Below are positions 56,766 to 64,000 of a DNA stretch of 64,000 nucleotides, one piece after another. The first letter of the stretch is position 1, and each line of letters begins with the position of its first letter. Source of the stretch: Alcaligenaceae bacterium (GTDB taxonomy: Bacteria; Pseudomonadota; Gammaproteobacteria; Burkholderiales; Burkholderiaceae_B). The translations under genes and the position numbers were made by a program. The stretch spans positions 1-64,000 of the forward strand of contig JACCER010000005.1 in NCBI GenBank assembly GCA_013416445.1, written 5' to 3'. The notes beneath the pieces were generated by a model. It searched no databases. It was not told the origin of the DNA and worked only from the letters and a program-made list of their open reading frames with translations.

Positions 56766-57725
56766 ATGTCGAACCAACTTGAATCTTTGCGCCAGCTCAC
56801 TACAGTCGTTGCCGATACTGGCGATTTCGAAGCCATGCGCGTGTATCGGCCCACCGATGCCACCACGAATCCTTCCCTGATACTGAAGGCAGTGCGAAAA
56901 GAAGAAAACCAGCATTTGCTTGACAAGGTCATTGCCGATAACAAGCAGGCCTCCAGCAGCGAACTGGCTGATCATTTGCTAGTGGCCTTCGGTCTGGAAA
57001 TCCTAAAAATCGTTCCAGGTCGGGTCTCGACCGAGGTCGATGCGCGGCTGTCATTCGATACGCAAGCCAGTATCGAGCGCGCACGCCAGATCCTCGCCAT
57101 TTACCATCGCGCCGGCATCGCCACCGAACGGGTGCTGATCAAGCTGGCATCTACCTGGGAAGGCATACAGGCGGCCAAGGTGCTGCAAGCCGAAGGGGTG
57201 CGCTGCAATATGACTTTGCTGTTTTCCTTACCCCAGGCACTGGCTTGCGCCCAGGCCAAGGCACAACTGATTTCCCCCTTTGTTGGGCGTATCTATGACT
57301 GGTACAAGAAAAGCGCAGGCGAACAATGGAATGAAGCAGCCAATGCGGGCGCCGCCGATCCAGGCGTGAAATCAGTCAAGCGTATCTACGACTACTACAA
57401 GTCCTACGACATTCCCACCGAGATCATGGGTGCAAGCTTTCGCAATATCGGGCAGATCCAAGCACTGGCTGGCTGCGATCTGCTCACCATCAGCCCCGAA
57501 TTGCTGGATCAGCTTGCAAGCGCCACAGAGCCTTTGCAACGGCAACTCGACCCGCAGATTTCCAAGAAAAATGCGCCTGAATGGATAGCCAGCAACGAAG
57601 TTTCGTTCCGCACCGACATGAACCAAGACGCTATGGCAACTGAAAAGCTGGCGGAAGGCATCAGGCTATTTGCGGCAGACGCCGTAAAGCTTGATGAGTT
57701 GATTGCACAGGCACGCAAACAATAA
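56766..57725 (+). CDS. tal: Transaldolase
   Basis: 319 residues from the ATG at 56766. Class I transaldolase (TalB type): [30 protein letters not shown], Schiff-base Lys in [17 protein letters not shown] near residue 134, and [12 protein letters not shown]. It interconverts sedoheptulose-7-P and glyceraldehyde-3-P with fructose-6-P and erythrose-4-P. It is divergent from carA. Confidence 0.97.
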   Translation: MSNQLESLRQLTTVVADTGDFEAMRVYRPTDATTNPSLILKAVRKEENQHLLDKVIADNKQASSSELADHLLVAFGLEILKIVPGRVSTEVDARLSFDTQASIERARQILAIYHRAGIATERVLIKLASTWEGIQAAKVLQAEGVRCNMTLLFSLPQALACAQAKAQLISPFVGRIYDWYKKSAGEQWNEAANAGAADPGVKSVKRIYDYYKSYDIPTEIMGASFRNIGQIQALAGCDLLTISPELLDQLASATEPLQRQLDPQISKKNAPEWIASNEVSFRTDMNQDAMATEKLAEGIRLFAADAVKLDELIAQARKQ

Positions 57726-57734
57726 GTAGAGGCC

Positions 57735-58478
57735 ATGCTCACTACCCTGAACGAAGTCGCTTCACAAATCTTCCTGCTACCAGGCAGCCTGCTTATTCTG
57801 ATGATTGCAGGCTGCATCTGCCTGGCAAGCCGCTTTCGTCGCACAGGATGGGTCCTGCTGGTGTTAGGCATAGGCGGCCTGGGCGTCTTGAGCATGCCTT
57901 TCACCGCCCACACCATGATACAAACGCTGGAGCCACGCTCCGCCATTGATCCACACGACATGGAAAAGGCAAAAGCGGTAGTCGTGCTGGGCGGCGATAC
58001 GCTTCATCAGCAGCCGGAATATGCCAACGACATGACAAATGGCTCCACCCTGGCACGCCTGCGCTATGCCGCATTTTTGTATAACCAATACGAAGTGCCC
58101 ATGTTGCTCAGCGGGGGCAGGCCTAGCGGCGGAGAGCCCGAAGCCTGGGTGATGAAACGCGAGCTGGAAACCTTGTTTCACGTACCGGTGCGCTGGATAG
58201 AGGCAAAATCAAACAACACCGATGAAAACGCACGCTTTTCCTGGGAGATACTGCATCCTGAAGGCATCACCACCATAGTTTTGCTAACCCATGCGTGGCA
58301 TATGCCACGTGCCAAATTTGCCTTTGAGCGCGCAGGGTTTACTGTCATTGCCGCCCCCACGGTGTTCCATACTGAATCGCTACGGGGAATTGCCAACTTC
58401 CTTCCACAAGCCAGCTACCTGGAACTCGCCAACACAGCATTGCACGAATGGCTCGGAATGCTGTGGTACAGACGATAA
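57735..58478 (+). CDS. YdcF/ElyC-family (DUF218) membrane-anchored protein
   Basis: 247 residues. Two N-terminal hydrophobic helices (about 12-30 and 35-55) lead to a periplasmic DUF218 domain: KAVVVLGGDTLHQQPEY, LSGGRPSGGEPEAWVM, ESNNTDENA-like KSNNTDENARFS, and LLTHAWHMPRAKFAFERAGF. Relatives ElyC and SanA affect envelope integrity and lipid-carrier metabolism. It follows tal by 9 bp, so co-transcription is likely without an evident metabolic link. Confidence 0.85.
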   Translation: MLTTLNEVASQIFLLPGSLLILMIAGCICLASRFRRTGWVLLVLGIGGLGVLSMPFTAHTMIQTLEPRSAIDPHDMEKAKAVVVLGGDTLHQQPEYANDMTNGSTLARLRYAAFLYNQYEVPMLLSGGRPSGGEPEAWVMKRELETLFHVPVRWIEAKSNNTDENARFSWEILHPEGITTIVLLTHAWHMPRAKFAFERAGFTVIAAPTVFHTESLRGIANFLPQASYLELANTALHEWLGMLWYRR

Positions 58479-58506
58479 TTGGATACATACCGGTGGAGCG
58501 ATTGGT

Positions 58507-58537
58507 GTCGGATTACGCGGCATCAGTCCGATCTACG
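58507..58537. repeat. REP-like element
   Basis: GTCGGATTACGCGGCATCAG then TCCGATCTACG, between the converging ydcF-like and ABC permease genes. Confidence 0.7.
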
Positions 58538-58564
58538 AAAACCATAGGCAAGTGCCAATCCGAG

Positions 58565-59356
58565 CTACAGCTTTTGGGTTTCACCAGCCTTGGGCTTCCA
58601 GGACAGCATGCGGTCTTCGAACAGGGTAACCAGGCCATCAAGGGCCAGCGCGCATACAGTCAGCACCACAATGCCGGCAAATACCGTGTTCACATCCAGC
58701 GTGCCTTCAGCCTGCAGAATCAAGTAGCCTACGCCGCTGGCTGACCCAAGGTATTCACCGACTACCGCACCCACAAAGGCCAGACCCACCGAGGTGTGCA
58801 GGCTGGAAAACACCCAACTGGTTGCAGACGGTATGTATACATGGCGCAAAAGCTGCTTGCGATTGGCGCCCAGCATGCGGGCGTTGTCGAGCAAGGTGGA
58901 GCTGACTTCACGCACCCCCTGGTACACATTGAAAAACACAATGAAGAACACCAAAGTTACCGCCAGCGCCACTTTGGACCAAATCCCTAGCCCGAACCAC
59001 ATGCCGAAGATAGGCGCCAGGATGACGCGAGGCATGGAGTTGGCTGCCGTAATGTAAGGGTCGAGCAATGCACTGGCGCCTCGGGACAGGCCCAGCCATA
59101 AACCAAACACCAGGCCAGCCACGGTGCCTATGACAAAGGCCAGCACTGTTTCAGAAAGCGTAATGCCCAGATGGCGGTAAATGTCGGCATTGACAACGAA
59201 CCAGTTCCAGATGACCTGGGCGATTTCCACTGGCCTGCCAAAGAAAAAGGCAAAATTCCTGTCGCGGGCGGCAAAATGCCACGCCAGCAAGATGACCACC
59301 AGCAGGAGCACCTGCCAGAACCGCATGGAAAGATTGGATTTTCGTGACTTCGACAT
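58565..59356 (-). CDS. ABC transporter permease, SsuC/TauC/NrtB type
   Basis: 263 residues, about six membrane helices. The coupling loop LDNARMLGANRKQLLRHVYI near 165-185 and YITAANSMPRVILAPIFGMW near 105 mark the nitrate/sulfonate/taurine class. I place the start at 59356, 2 bases after the ATPase stop; an ATG at 59380 overlapping the ATPase gene is the alternative. Last gene of a leftward receptor-ATPase-permease operon. Confidence 0.9.
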   Translation of the reverse strand: MSKSRKSNLSMRFWQVLLLVVILLAWHFAARDRNFAFFFGRPVEIAQVIWNWFVVNADIYRHLGITLSETVLAFVIGTVAGLVFGLWLGLSRGASALLDPYITAANSMPRVILAPIFGMWFGLGIWSKVALAVTLVFFIVFFNVYQGVREVSSTLLDNARMLGANRKQLLRHVYIPSATSWVFSSLHTSVGLAFVGAVVGEYLGSASGVGYLILQAEGTLDVNTVFAGIVVLTVCALALDGLVTLFEDRMLSWKPKAGETQKL

Positions 59357-59357
59357 C

Positions 59358-60167
59358 TTAGGCCCGTTTTTGTTGGGCATAGCCCTTTAACACTTCTTCA
59401 CGCAACACATCCCAAATGGCCTTATGCAGTTCGATGAAGCGCAGGTTATTGCGCACTTCAGCCACATCGCGTGGCCGGGGAATATCAATATCGAATTCAC
59501 CTATGGGGTGTGTGCCTGGCCCGGCCGACAACACCACCACCCTGTCGCTCATGGCAATGGCTTCGTCGAGATCATGCGTAATGAACAGCACGGCCTTGCG
59601 CTTAGCCATCCATAGGTCTAGCACTTCGTTTTCCATCAGTTGCCGCGTCTGGATGTCGAGCGCGGAAAACGGCTCATCCATGAGAATGATATCGGGATCG
59701 CGAATAAGCGTCTGGGCCAGCATGGTGCGTTTTCGCATACCGCCGGACATCTCGTGCGGATAACGGTTTTCGAAGCCGCCCAGCCCTACTCGCTTGAGCC
59801 ATTCCCGGCCTTGCTCTTGTGCCTGTGCCTTAGGTACGCCGGCAAATTCCAGCCCGGCCGTGACATTGGACAAAGCGCTGCGCCAAGGCAAAAGCGCTTC
59901 ACCCTGGAACATGTAACCTGCACGGTGATTGACGCCATGCAGGGTTTCACCAAACACCTTCACCTGACCCGACGATGGGGCCATTAAGCCCGCCCCCACG
60001 TTAAGCAAGGTTGATTTACCGCAGCCGGTAGGCCCCACCACCGAAACGAATTCGCCCGGAGCGATGGCGATGGTGGCATCTTTGACTGCGGTATACCCCG
60101 CCGCGTCGCCGTCATGCGAAGCGAAGGTGCAAGTGATGTTGTCGAGCAGTAGAGCAGCTTCAGGCAT
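59358..60167 (-). CDS. ABC transporter ATP-binding protein, SsuB/TauB type
   Basis: 269 residues from the ATG at 60167, which overlaps the receptor gene's end by 8 bp. Walker A GPTGCGKST near residue 45, signature MSGGMRKRTML near 140 and Walker B IILMDEPFSALD near 163. The C-terminal extension of about 25 residues is typical of this class. It drives import of the receptor's ligand. Confidence 0.93.
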   Translation of the reverse strand: MPEAALLLDNITCTFASHDGDAAGYTAVKDATIAIAPGEFVSVVGPTGCGKSTLLNVGAGLMAPSSGQVKVFGETLHGVNHRAGYMFQGEALLPWRSALSNVTAGLEFAGVPKAQAQEQGREWLKRVGLGGFENRYPHEMSGGMRKRTMLAQTLIRDPDIILMDEPFSALDIQTRQLMENEVLDLWMAKRKAVLFITHDLDEAIAMSDRVVVLSAGPGTHPIGEFDIDIPRPRDVAEVRNNLRFIELHKAIWDVLREEVLKGYAQQKRA

Positions 60168-61200
60168 GCGGATACTTTTTATTGGCTTTGACAACAAAAT
60201 CGTTGGTCCAGACTTTTGAAATATCGATGGAGTCAGTGGGGAAGTTGGGCACGAAGGCGGCAAGCGCTTTCAAGGCAGTTTGCGGGCCGTCTTCGGGTAC
60301 GCTGCCATCGGGCGACAAGGCTTCCTTGTTGCCAACCAGCGCCAATTTGTATAAATCGGGGTCACCCAGCAAATAGGACTTGGGCACCACGCTGGCGATT
60401 TCATCAGGGCTGGCCGCCTGTATCCATTTGTCGGCACGCACAATGGCGTTGGCCAGGGCTTGCGTGGTGTTGGGGTATTTGTCGATAAATGCCTGCGAGG
60501 TATACATGCAACCCGATGGCATGTTGCCGCCGAAAATTTGCAAGGTATCTTTCAGGGTGCGGGTATCGGCAATGACCTTGACCGCATCTTCTTTGACCAA
60601 GGTACTGATGACGGGATCGAGGTTGGCCATGGCATCGATTTGGCCGGTGCGCATGGCGGTAATGGCGCCTGCGCCGGCCCCTACGCCAATGAAGGAGACA
60701 TCGGTGGGCTTGAGGCCGTGCTGGGCCAGGAAGAAGCTGGCCATCATATTGGTCGATGAGCCAGGTGCGGTAACACCGATTTTCTTGCCTTTGAGATCAG
60801 CGGGCGTTTTGTAGTCGGCCATGGTTTTATTGGACACCACCAGCACGATCATGGGAGCGCGGCCTTGTTGCGCGAAGGCGCGGTAAGCCTGACCCTTGGA
60901 TTGCAGGGTAATGGTGTGCTCGAATGCACCGGATACGACGTCGGCGCTACCACCCACCACGGCTTGCAGGGCTTTTGAACCACCCGCGAAATCAATGACC
61001 TGCGCATTCAGGCCTTCATCTTTGAAGTAGCCCTTGATATTGGCAATCGACAGCGGCAGGTAATAGATGAGCGCCTGGCCGCCAACAGCAATGGTGACGT
61101 CTTTTTTCTCTAGGGCTGGAGCCTGCGCAAATACGGGGGTTACGCTGGCAGCACCGGCGACGCCTGCCAGTTTTAGTAAGTCACGGCGTGATATGGACAT
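60160..61200 (-). CDS. ABC transporter substrate-binding protein, NMT1/SsuA-like
   Basis: 346 residues. The leader has twin arginines (SISRRDLLKLAGVAGAAS), so export by Tat is likely. The mature type II binding fold shows YYLPLSIANIKGYFKDEGL, FAGGSKALQAVVGGSADVV and KGKKIGVTAPGSSTNMMASF. NMT1-like receptors bind taurine, sulfonates, nitrate or thiamine precursors; no catabolic neighbour defines which. First gene of the operon; GGAGA lies just before the ATG. Confidence 0.9.
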   Translation of the reverse strand: MSISRRDLLKLAGVAGAASVTPVFAQAPALEKKDVTIAVGGQALIYYLPLSIANIKGYFKDEGLNAQVIDFAGGSKALQAVVGGSADVVSGAFEHTITLQSKGQAYRAFAQQGRAPMIVLVVSNKTMADYKTPADLKGKKIGVTAPGSSTNMMASFFLAQHGLKPTDVSFIGVGAGAGAITAMRTGQIDAMANLDPVISTLVKEDAVKVIADTRTLKDTLQIFGGNMPSGCMYTSQAFIDKYPNTTQALANAIVRADKWIQAASPDEIASVVPKSYLLGDPDLYKLALVGNKEALSPDGSVPEDGPQTALKALAAFVPNFPTDSIDISKVWTNDFVVKANKKYPHA

Positions 61201-61260
61201 GCGGTATCTCCTTGAAGTTTGATTTTTTTACATCTTACCCGAGAATAAGCCTGCAATTCA

Positions 61261-61869
61261 TTATGTACTGCGCCGCTCCATAAGCGCCCAGGCTATGGTG
61301 CCGGCATCTACGTATTCAAGTTCGCTGCCGGCCGGGACTCCCCGGGCCAGCCGGGTGGCCGTCAAGCCTTGCGAGCGAAACAGTTCGGACAAATAATGCG
61401 CCGTAGTTTCACCCTCAGCCGTGAAATTGGTGGCTAATATGACCTCTTGGACTTGGCCATCGGTGGCGCGCTCGATGAGACGGCCAAACTGCAGCTCGTT
61501 GGGACCCACGCCTTCCAGTGGAGCCAGCCGCCCCATCAGTACGTAATACAGGCCGCGATAGCCGTGGCTGGACTCGATCATGTTCTGGTCGGCTGGCGTT
61601 TCAACCACACACAGCACCGAGGGATCACGTTTGGGATTGGCGCAAGTGGCGCAGGTTTCGTCTTCAGAGAAGCCGTTGCAGCGCACACAATGGCGCAGGC
61701 CGTGCACCGCATTGGATAGAGCACGGCTTAACTGCTCGGCGCCGGCCTGATCATGCTGCAGCAAATGATAGGCCATGCGGCGAGCCGAACGCACCCCCAC
61801 GCCGGGCAAACGGCGCAAGGCATCGATAAGTGTCTTGAGCGGTTCTGGCTCGGGCAGCGGTTCGGTCAT
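61261..61869 (-). CDS. recR: Recombination protein RecR
   Basis: 202 residues. Helix-hairpin-helix [20 protein letters not shown] near residues 17-36, a four-Cys zinc finger [16 protein letters not shown] near 58-73, and the Toprim domain [20 protein letters not shown] near 82. It loads RecA with RecFO at gaps. It overlaps the ybaB stop by 1 bp in the conserved dnaX-ybaB-recR order. Confidence 0.97.
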   Translation of the reverse strand: MTEPLPEPEPLKTLIDALRRLPGVGVRSARRMAYHLLQHDQAGAEQLSRALSNAVHGLRHCVRCNGFSEDETCATCANPKRDPSVLCVVETPADQNMIESSHGYRGLYYVLMGRLAPLEGVGPNELQFGRLIERATDGQVQEVILATNFTAEGETTAHYLSELFRSQGLTATRLARGVPAGSELEYVDAGTIAWALMERRST

Positions 61870-62195
61870 TAGAATGGCAGCTTCATTCCTGGCGGCAAGG
61901 GCATGCCGGCCGTAACGGCGGACATTTTTTCTTGGGACGTGGCTTCGGCTTTGCGCAAGGCATCGTTAAACGCTGCGGCAACCAGGTCTTCGAGCATGTC
62001 TTTGTCGTCGGACAACAGACTGGGGTCTATGGTGATACGCTTGACATCGTGCCGGCAGGTCATGGACACCTTGACCAGACCGCCCCCCGAGCCGCCTTCA
62101 ACAACGATGTCGGCAAGCGCGTCTTGCGCCTTTTTCATGTTTTCCTGCATTTGCTGCGCCTGGCGCATCAAACCGGCAATCTGACCTTTCATCAT
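61869..62195 (-). CDS. ybaB: YbaB/EbfC-family nucleoid-associated protein
   Basis: 108 residues. [20 protein letters not shown], then [19 protein letters not shown] and a helical dimerisation segment [19 protein letters not shown]. It forms small DNA-binding dimers. Its position between dnaX and recR is the usual one. Confidence 0.95.
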   Translation of the reverse strand: MMKGQIAGLMRQAQQMQENMKKAQDALADIVVEGGSGGGLVKVSMTCRHDVKRITIDPSLLSDDKDMLEDLVAAAFNDALRKAEATSQEKMSAVTAGMPLPPGMKLPF

Positions 62196-62236
62196 GACTA
62201 GCTTTCCTGAAGTAAAAGAGTAAGTAAAAACAGCGC

Positions 62237-64000
62237 CTAGGCGGCCCGATTCAAGGGTACGGCACTAATGGAGCCCGACACGACCTGAGCGCCGAATTCG
62301 TTGATAAGTGTCAGCACAAAGGGGTCGGCCGCCACGGCTAGTTCGGCCTCTTGCTGGCGCACAACCTTCTGGGCCTGCTCGACAGCATGAGCGGTTTCGT
62401 CGCCGGTGGCGCCGTATTCAACGCTCAGTTGCACCACAGTGCCAAAGTGTTCCGATAAAACCGTACACAGGCGTGCCTTTCCTGGGCTTTCCGCCAGCGT
62501 GCGTATTGCCACGCGCAAATTGATTTGCTCGCCCTGCACGCCCAACCATTCACTTTGGCGTGCCAGTTCGGCGGCCAGCCCGGTGACGGGCAAGGTGGCA
62601 GCCAATGCCGGCCAAGCCGACGCTGTCATATTGCGCAGGCGCGGCGACTTGGTTTTTTTGCGCTCGGGGGCAAACACGGGTGCAGCAAGCTCGACCACGC
62701 TTTCCTGCATGCCATCGAGCATGTCGAAATCGGGATCGCCCATTTCTATTGGTTCGAACTGGCCTTCGTCGATGGCTGCAAATTCTTGTGTGTGCAAGGT
62801 TTCGAAGTCATCGCCGTTATCGGCTACGTGCTTTGGCGGCTCGTCAAACTGGGGGGCTGGCTGTTGCACCACGACGAGGACGGGTTCGGGCTGCGAGACC
62901 TCTTGCTGAGTCACAGCCACCGGTTCGTCTTCCCAGGCTGGCGTGTCGTTGGGCTGGACAGTGGCGGCAACAATGGGCTGAACCACTACTGCTACAGGCG
63001 GCTCTGGGGCAGCGACAACCGCGGCGGCCTCGGCAACGACTGGGGCGGCCGGATGTGATGCTTCAGGCCCTTCCGATGGCGCAGGCGGCGGGCTGACAGG
63101 TGTCAGGGAACCTGGCGGCACCAGCGCCAACATGCGCAGGCAAGCCATGACAAAGCCTGCATATTCGTCAGGCGCCAAAGACAGTTCCTGGCGGCTATGC
63201 ACCGCCACGGAATAAAACAACTGGGTCTGGTCAGGATGCAGGCCGGCGGCCAGTTGCACGATATCTTCGGCCTGAGGGTCATCGGCGGGTATGGTGCCGG
63301 GAATGCGCTGCTGTATGGCAACCCGCGACAGCAACACAGCCAGGTCGGCCAGAGCGCCGGAATACGACAGGCCGCGCGCGGCGAGTTCATCAGCCACGCG
63401 CAAAACCTGGCTTGCATCACCAACAGACAAGGCCTGCAGCAAGGAAACCAGATGGCGGTGGTCGATGGTGCCCAGCATGCCTTGCACGGCTTCGGTGGTG
63501 AGATGGCCGGCGCTGTAAGCAATGGCCTGGTCGGTCAGCGAAAGGGCATCGCGCATAGACCCCGAGGCAGCTTGCGCCAACAGGCGCAGCGCGGGGGTTT
63601 CGAACTGCATGCTTTCGTGGCCCAGCACCTCTTGCAGATGCGCAACGATGGCTTCCGCCGTCATTTGCTTGAGATTGAACTGCAGGCAGCGCGACAAGAC
63701 CGTTACGGGTATTTTCTGTGGGTCGGTGGTGGCCAGAATGAACTTGACATGTGGCGGCGGTTCTTCCAGCGTTTTAAGCATGGCATTGAACGCATGCCCG
63801 GTCAGCATGTGGACTTCGTCGATCATGTAGACCTTGAAGCGACCGCTGCTTGGCGCGTACACCGCCTGTTCAAGCAGTTGGGTCATTTCTTCGACGCCCC
63901 GGTTCGAGGCGGCATCGAGTTCGACGTAGTCGACAAAGCGGCCGCTATCGATTTCGGTACAGGCGCGGCAGACACCGCAAGGTGTGGCGGTAATACCGGT
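62237..64000 (-). CDS. dnaX: DNA polymerase III subunit gamma/tau (5' end outside the window)
   Basis: 587 residues are visible; the N-terminus with Walker A lies past base 64000. At the edge the frame reads [11 protein letters not shown] (zinc-binding Cys), then [16 protein letters not shown], the clamp-loader Walker [12 protein letters not shown], sensor [18 protein letters not shown], and domain III. A Pro/Ala/Val-rich linker (roughly residues 300-420 of the visible part) precedes a C-terminal alpha-binding region ([20 protein letters not shown]). It organises the replisome. An ATG at 63886 is internal, not the start. Confidence 0.97.
   Translation of the reverse strand, partial: TGITATPCGVCRACTEIDSGRFVDYVELDAASNRGVEEMTQLLEQAVYAPSSGRFKVYMIDEVHMLTGHAFNAMLKTLEEPPPHVKFILATTDPQKIPVTVLSRCLQFNLKQMTAEAIVAHLQEVLGHESMQFETPALRLLAQAASGSMRDALSLTDQAIAYSAGHLTTEAVQGMLGTIDHRHLVSLLQALSVGDASQVLRVADELAARGLSYSGALADLAVLLSRVAIQQRIPGTIPADDPQAEDIVQLAAGLHPDQTQLFYSVAVHSRQELSLAPDEYAGFVMACLRMLALVPPGSLTPVSPPPAPSEGPEASHPAAPVVAEAAAVVAAPEPPVAVVVQPIVAATVQPNDTPAWEDEPVAVTQQEVSQPEPVLVVVQQPAPQFDEPPKHVADNGDDFETLHTQEFAAIDEGQFEPIEMGDPDFDMLDGMQESVVELAAPVFAPERKKTKSPRLRNMTASAWPALAATLPVTGLAAELARQSEWLGVQGEQINLRVAIRTLAESPGKARLCTVLSEHFGTVVQLSVEYGATGDETAHAVEQAQKVVRQQEAELAVAADPFVLTLINEFGAQVVSGSISAVPLNRAA

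Noticed and set aside
61201-61260. TPP riboswitch before the NMT1-like receptor gene
   Set aside because: The gap to recR is only 60 bp and has no THI-box core.
62237-64000. Programmed -1 frameshift in dnaX giving a short gamma form
   Set aside because: I saw no A-AAA-AAG type slippery heptamer with a following stop; a small site could still be missed.

Overview
The window reads as about 64 kb of chromosome from a betaproteobacterium of the order Burkholderiales, most likely family Alcaligenaceae (Bordetella / Pusillimonas-like). This placement is inferred from gene content: a Bug-type solute receptor, two branched-chain-amide ABC systems, the ftsH-folP-glmM block, ppk-pstSCAB, carAB, and dnaX-ybaB-recR. 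Most genes are GC-rich. The PAS-GGDEF-EAL gene at 7.0-9.1 kb is clearly more AT-rich. I see no rRNA, CRISPR array, prophage or intact transposase. There is one tRNA gene, tRNA-Pro(TGG).

Layout. 0-4.9 kb: a leftward HAAT-type ABC operon (receptor, fused LivH-LivM permease, two ATPases). 5-9.2 kb: an LTA-synthase-like membrane sulfatase and a cyclic-di-GMP enzyme. 9.3-11.9 kb: tRNA-Pro, a TerC/CBS/CorC membrane protein and a DJ-1/PfpI protein. 11.9-16.4 kb: a second complete HAAT operon. 17.4-20.0 kb: an unusual leftward cluster of a small periplasmic protein, a stand-alone HMA domain, a P1B-ATPase-derived protein that keeps its membrane helices but has lost the A, P and N domains, and a Crp/Fnr regulator. 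20.1-24.8 kb: a run of small metabolic genes, including two remnants (an mtnN fragment and an AMP-binding N-terminus). 24.9-29.2 kb: a two-component system with two PepSY proteins and a ferric-reductase-like flavoprotein. 29.2-36.9 kb: phosphate and polyphosphate block (pstSCAB, ppk, ppx) with a good Pho box. 37-43.9 kb: an OlsB-like acyltransferase, glmM, folP, ftsH, rlmE, yhbY, greA. 44.2-50.6 kb: an NCS2 permease, a histidine phosphatase, ychJ, and a Bug receptor / LysR / M20 amidohydrolase group. 51.4-58.5 kb: SDR, carB, carA, tal, ydcF-like. 58.6-61.2 kb: a nitrate/taurine-type ABC operon. 61.3-64.0 kb: recR, ybaB and dnaX (the dnaX 5' end lies beyond the window).

Two repeat families stand out. 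The first is a short REP-like palindrome, core GTCGGATTAGCGC...AATCCGAC. At least twelve copies lie in gaps or at gene 3' ends, and three of them supply a stop codon. The second is a long composite repeat with two large nested hairpins: two full copies (about 16.63-17.31 and 50.65-51.36 kb), one half copy at the window's left edge, and one decayed left end near 48.2 kb. Its arms show a compensatory base-pair change between copies.

The best candidate for an undescribed system is the 17.4-20.0 kb cluster. A membrane-only P1B-ATPase derivative with a CPG (not CPC) motif abuts a free HMA domain and a Crp/Fnr protein whose recognition helix has the E-x-x-S-R pattern. An imperfect FNR-type box sits at the expected distance from a -10 upstream of the first gene.
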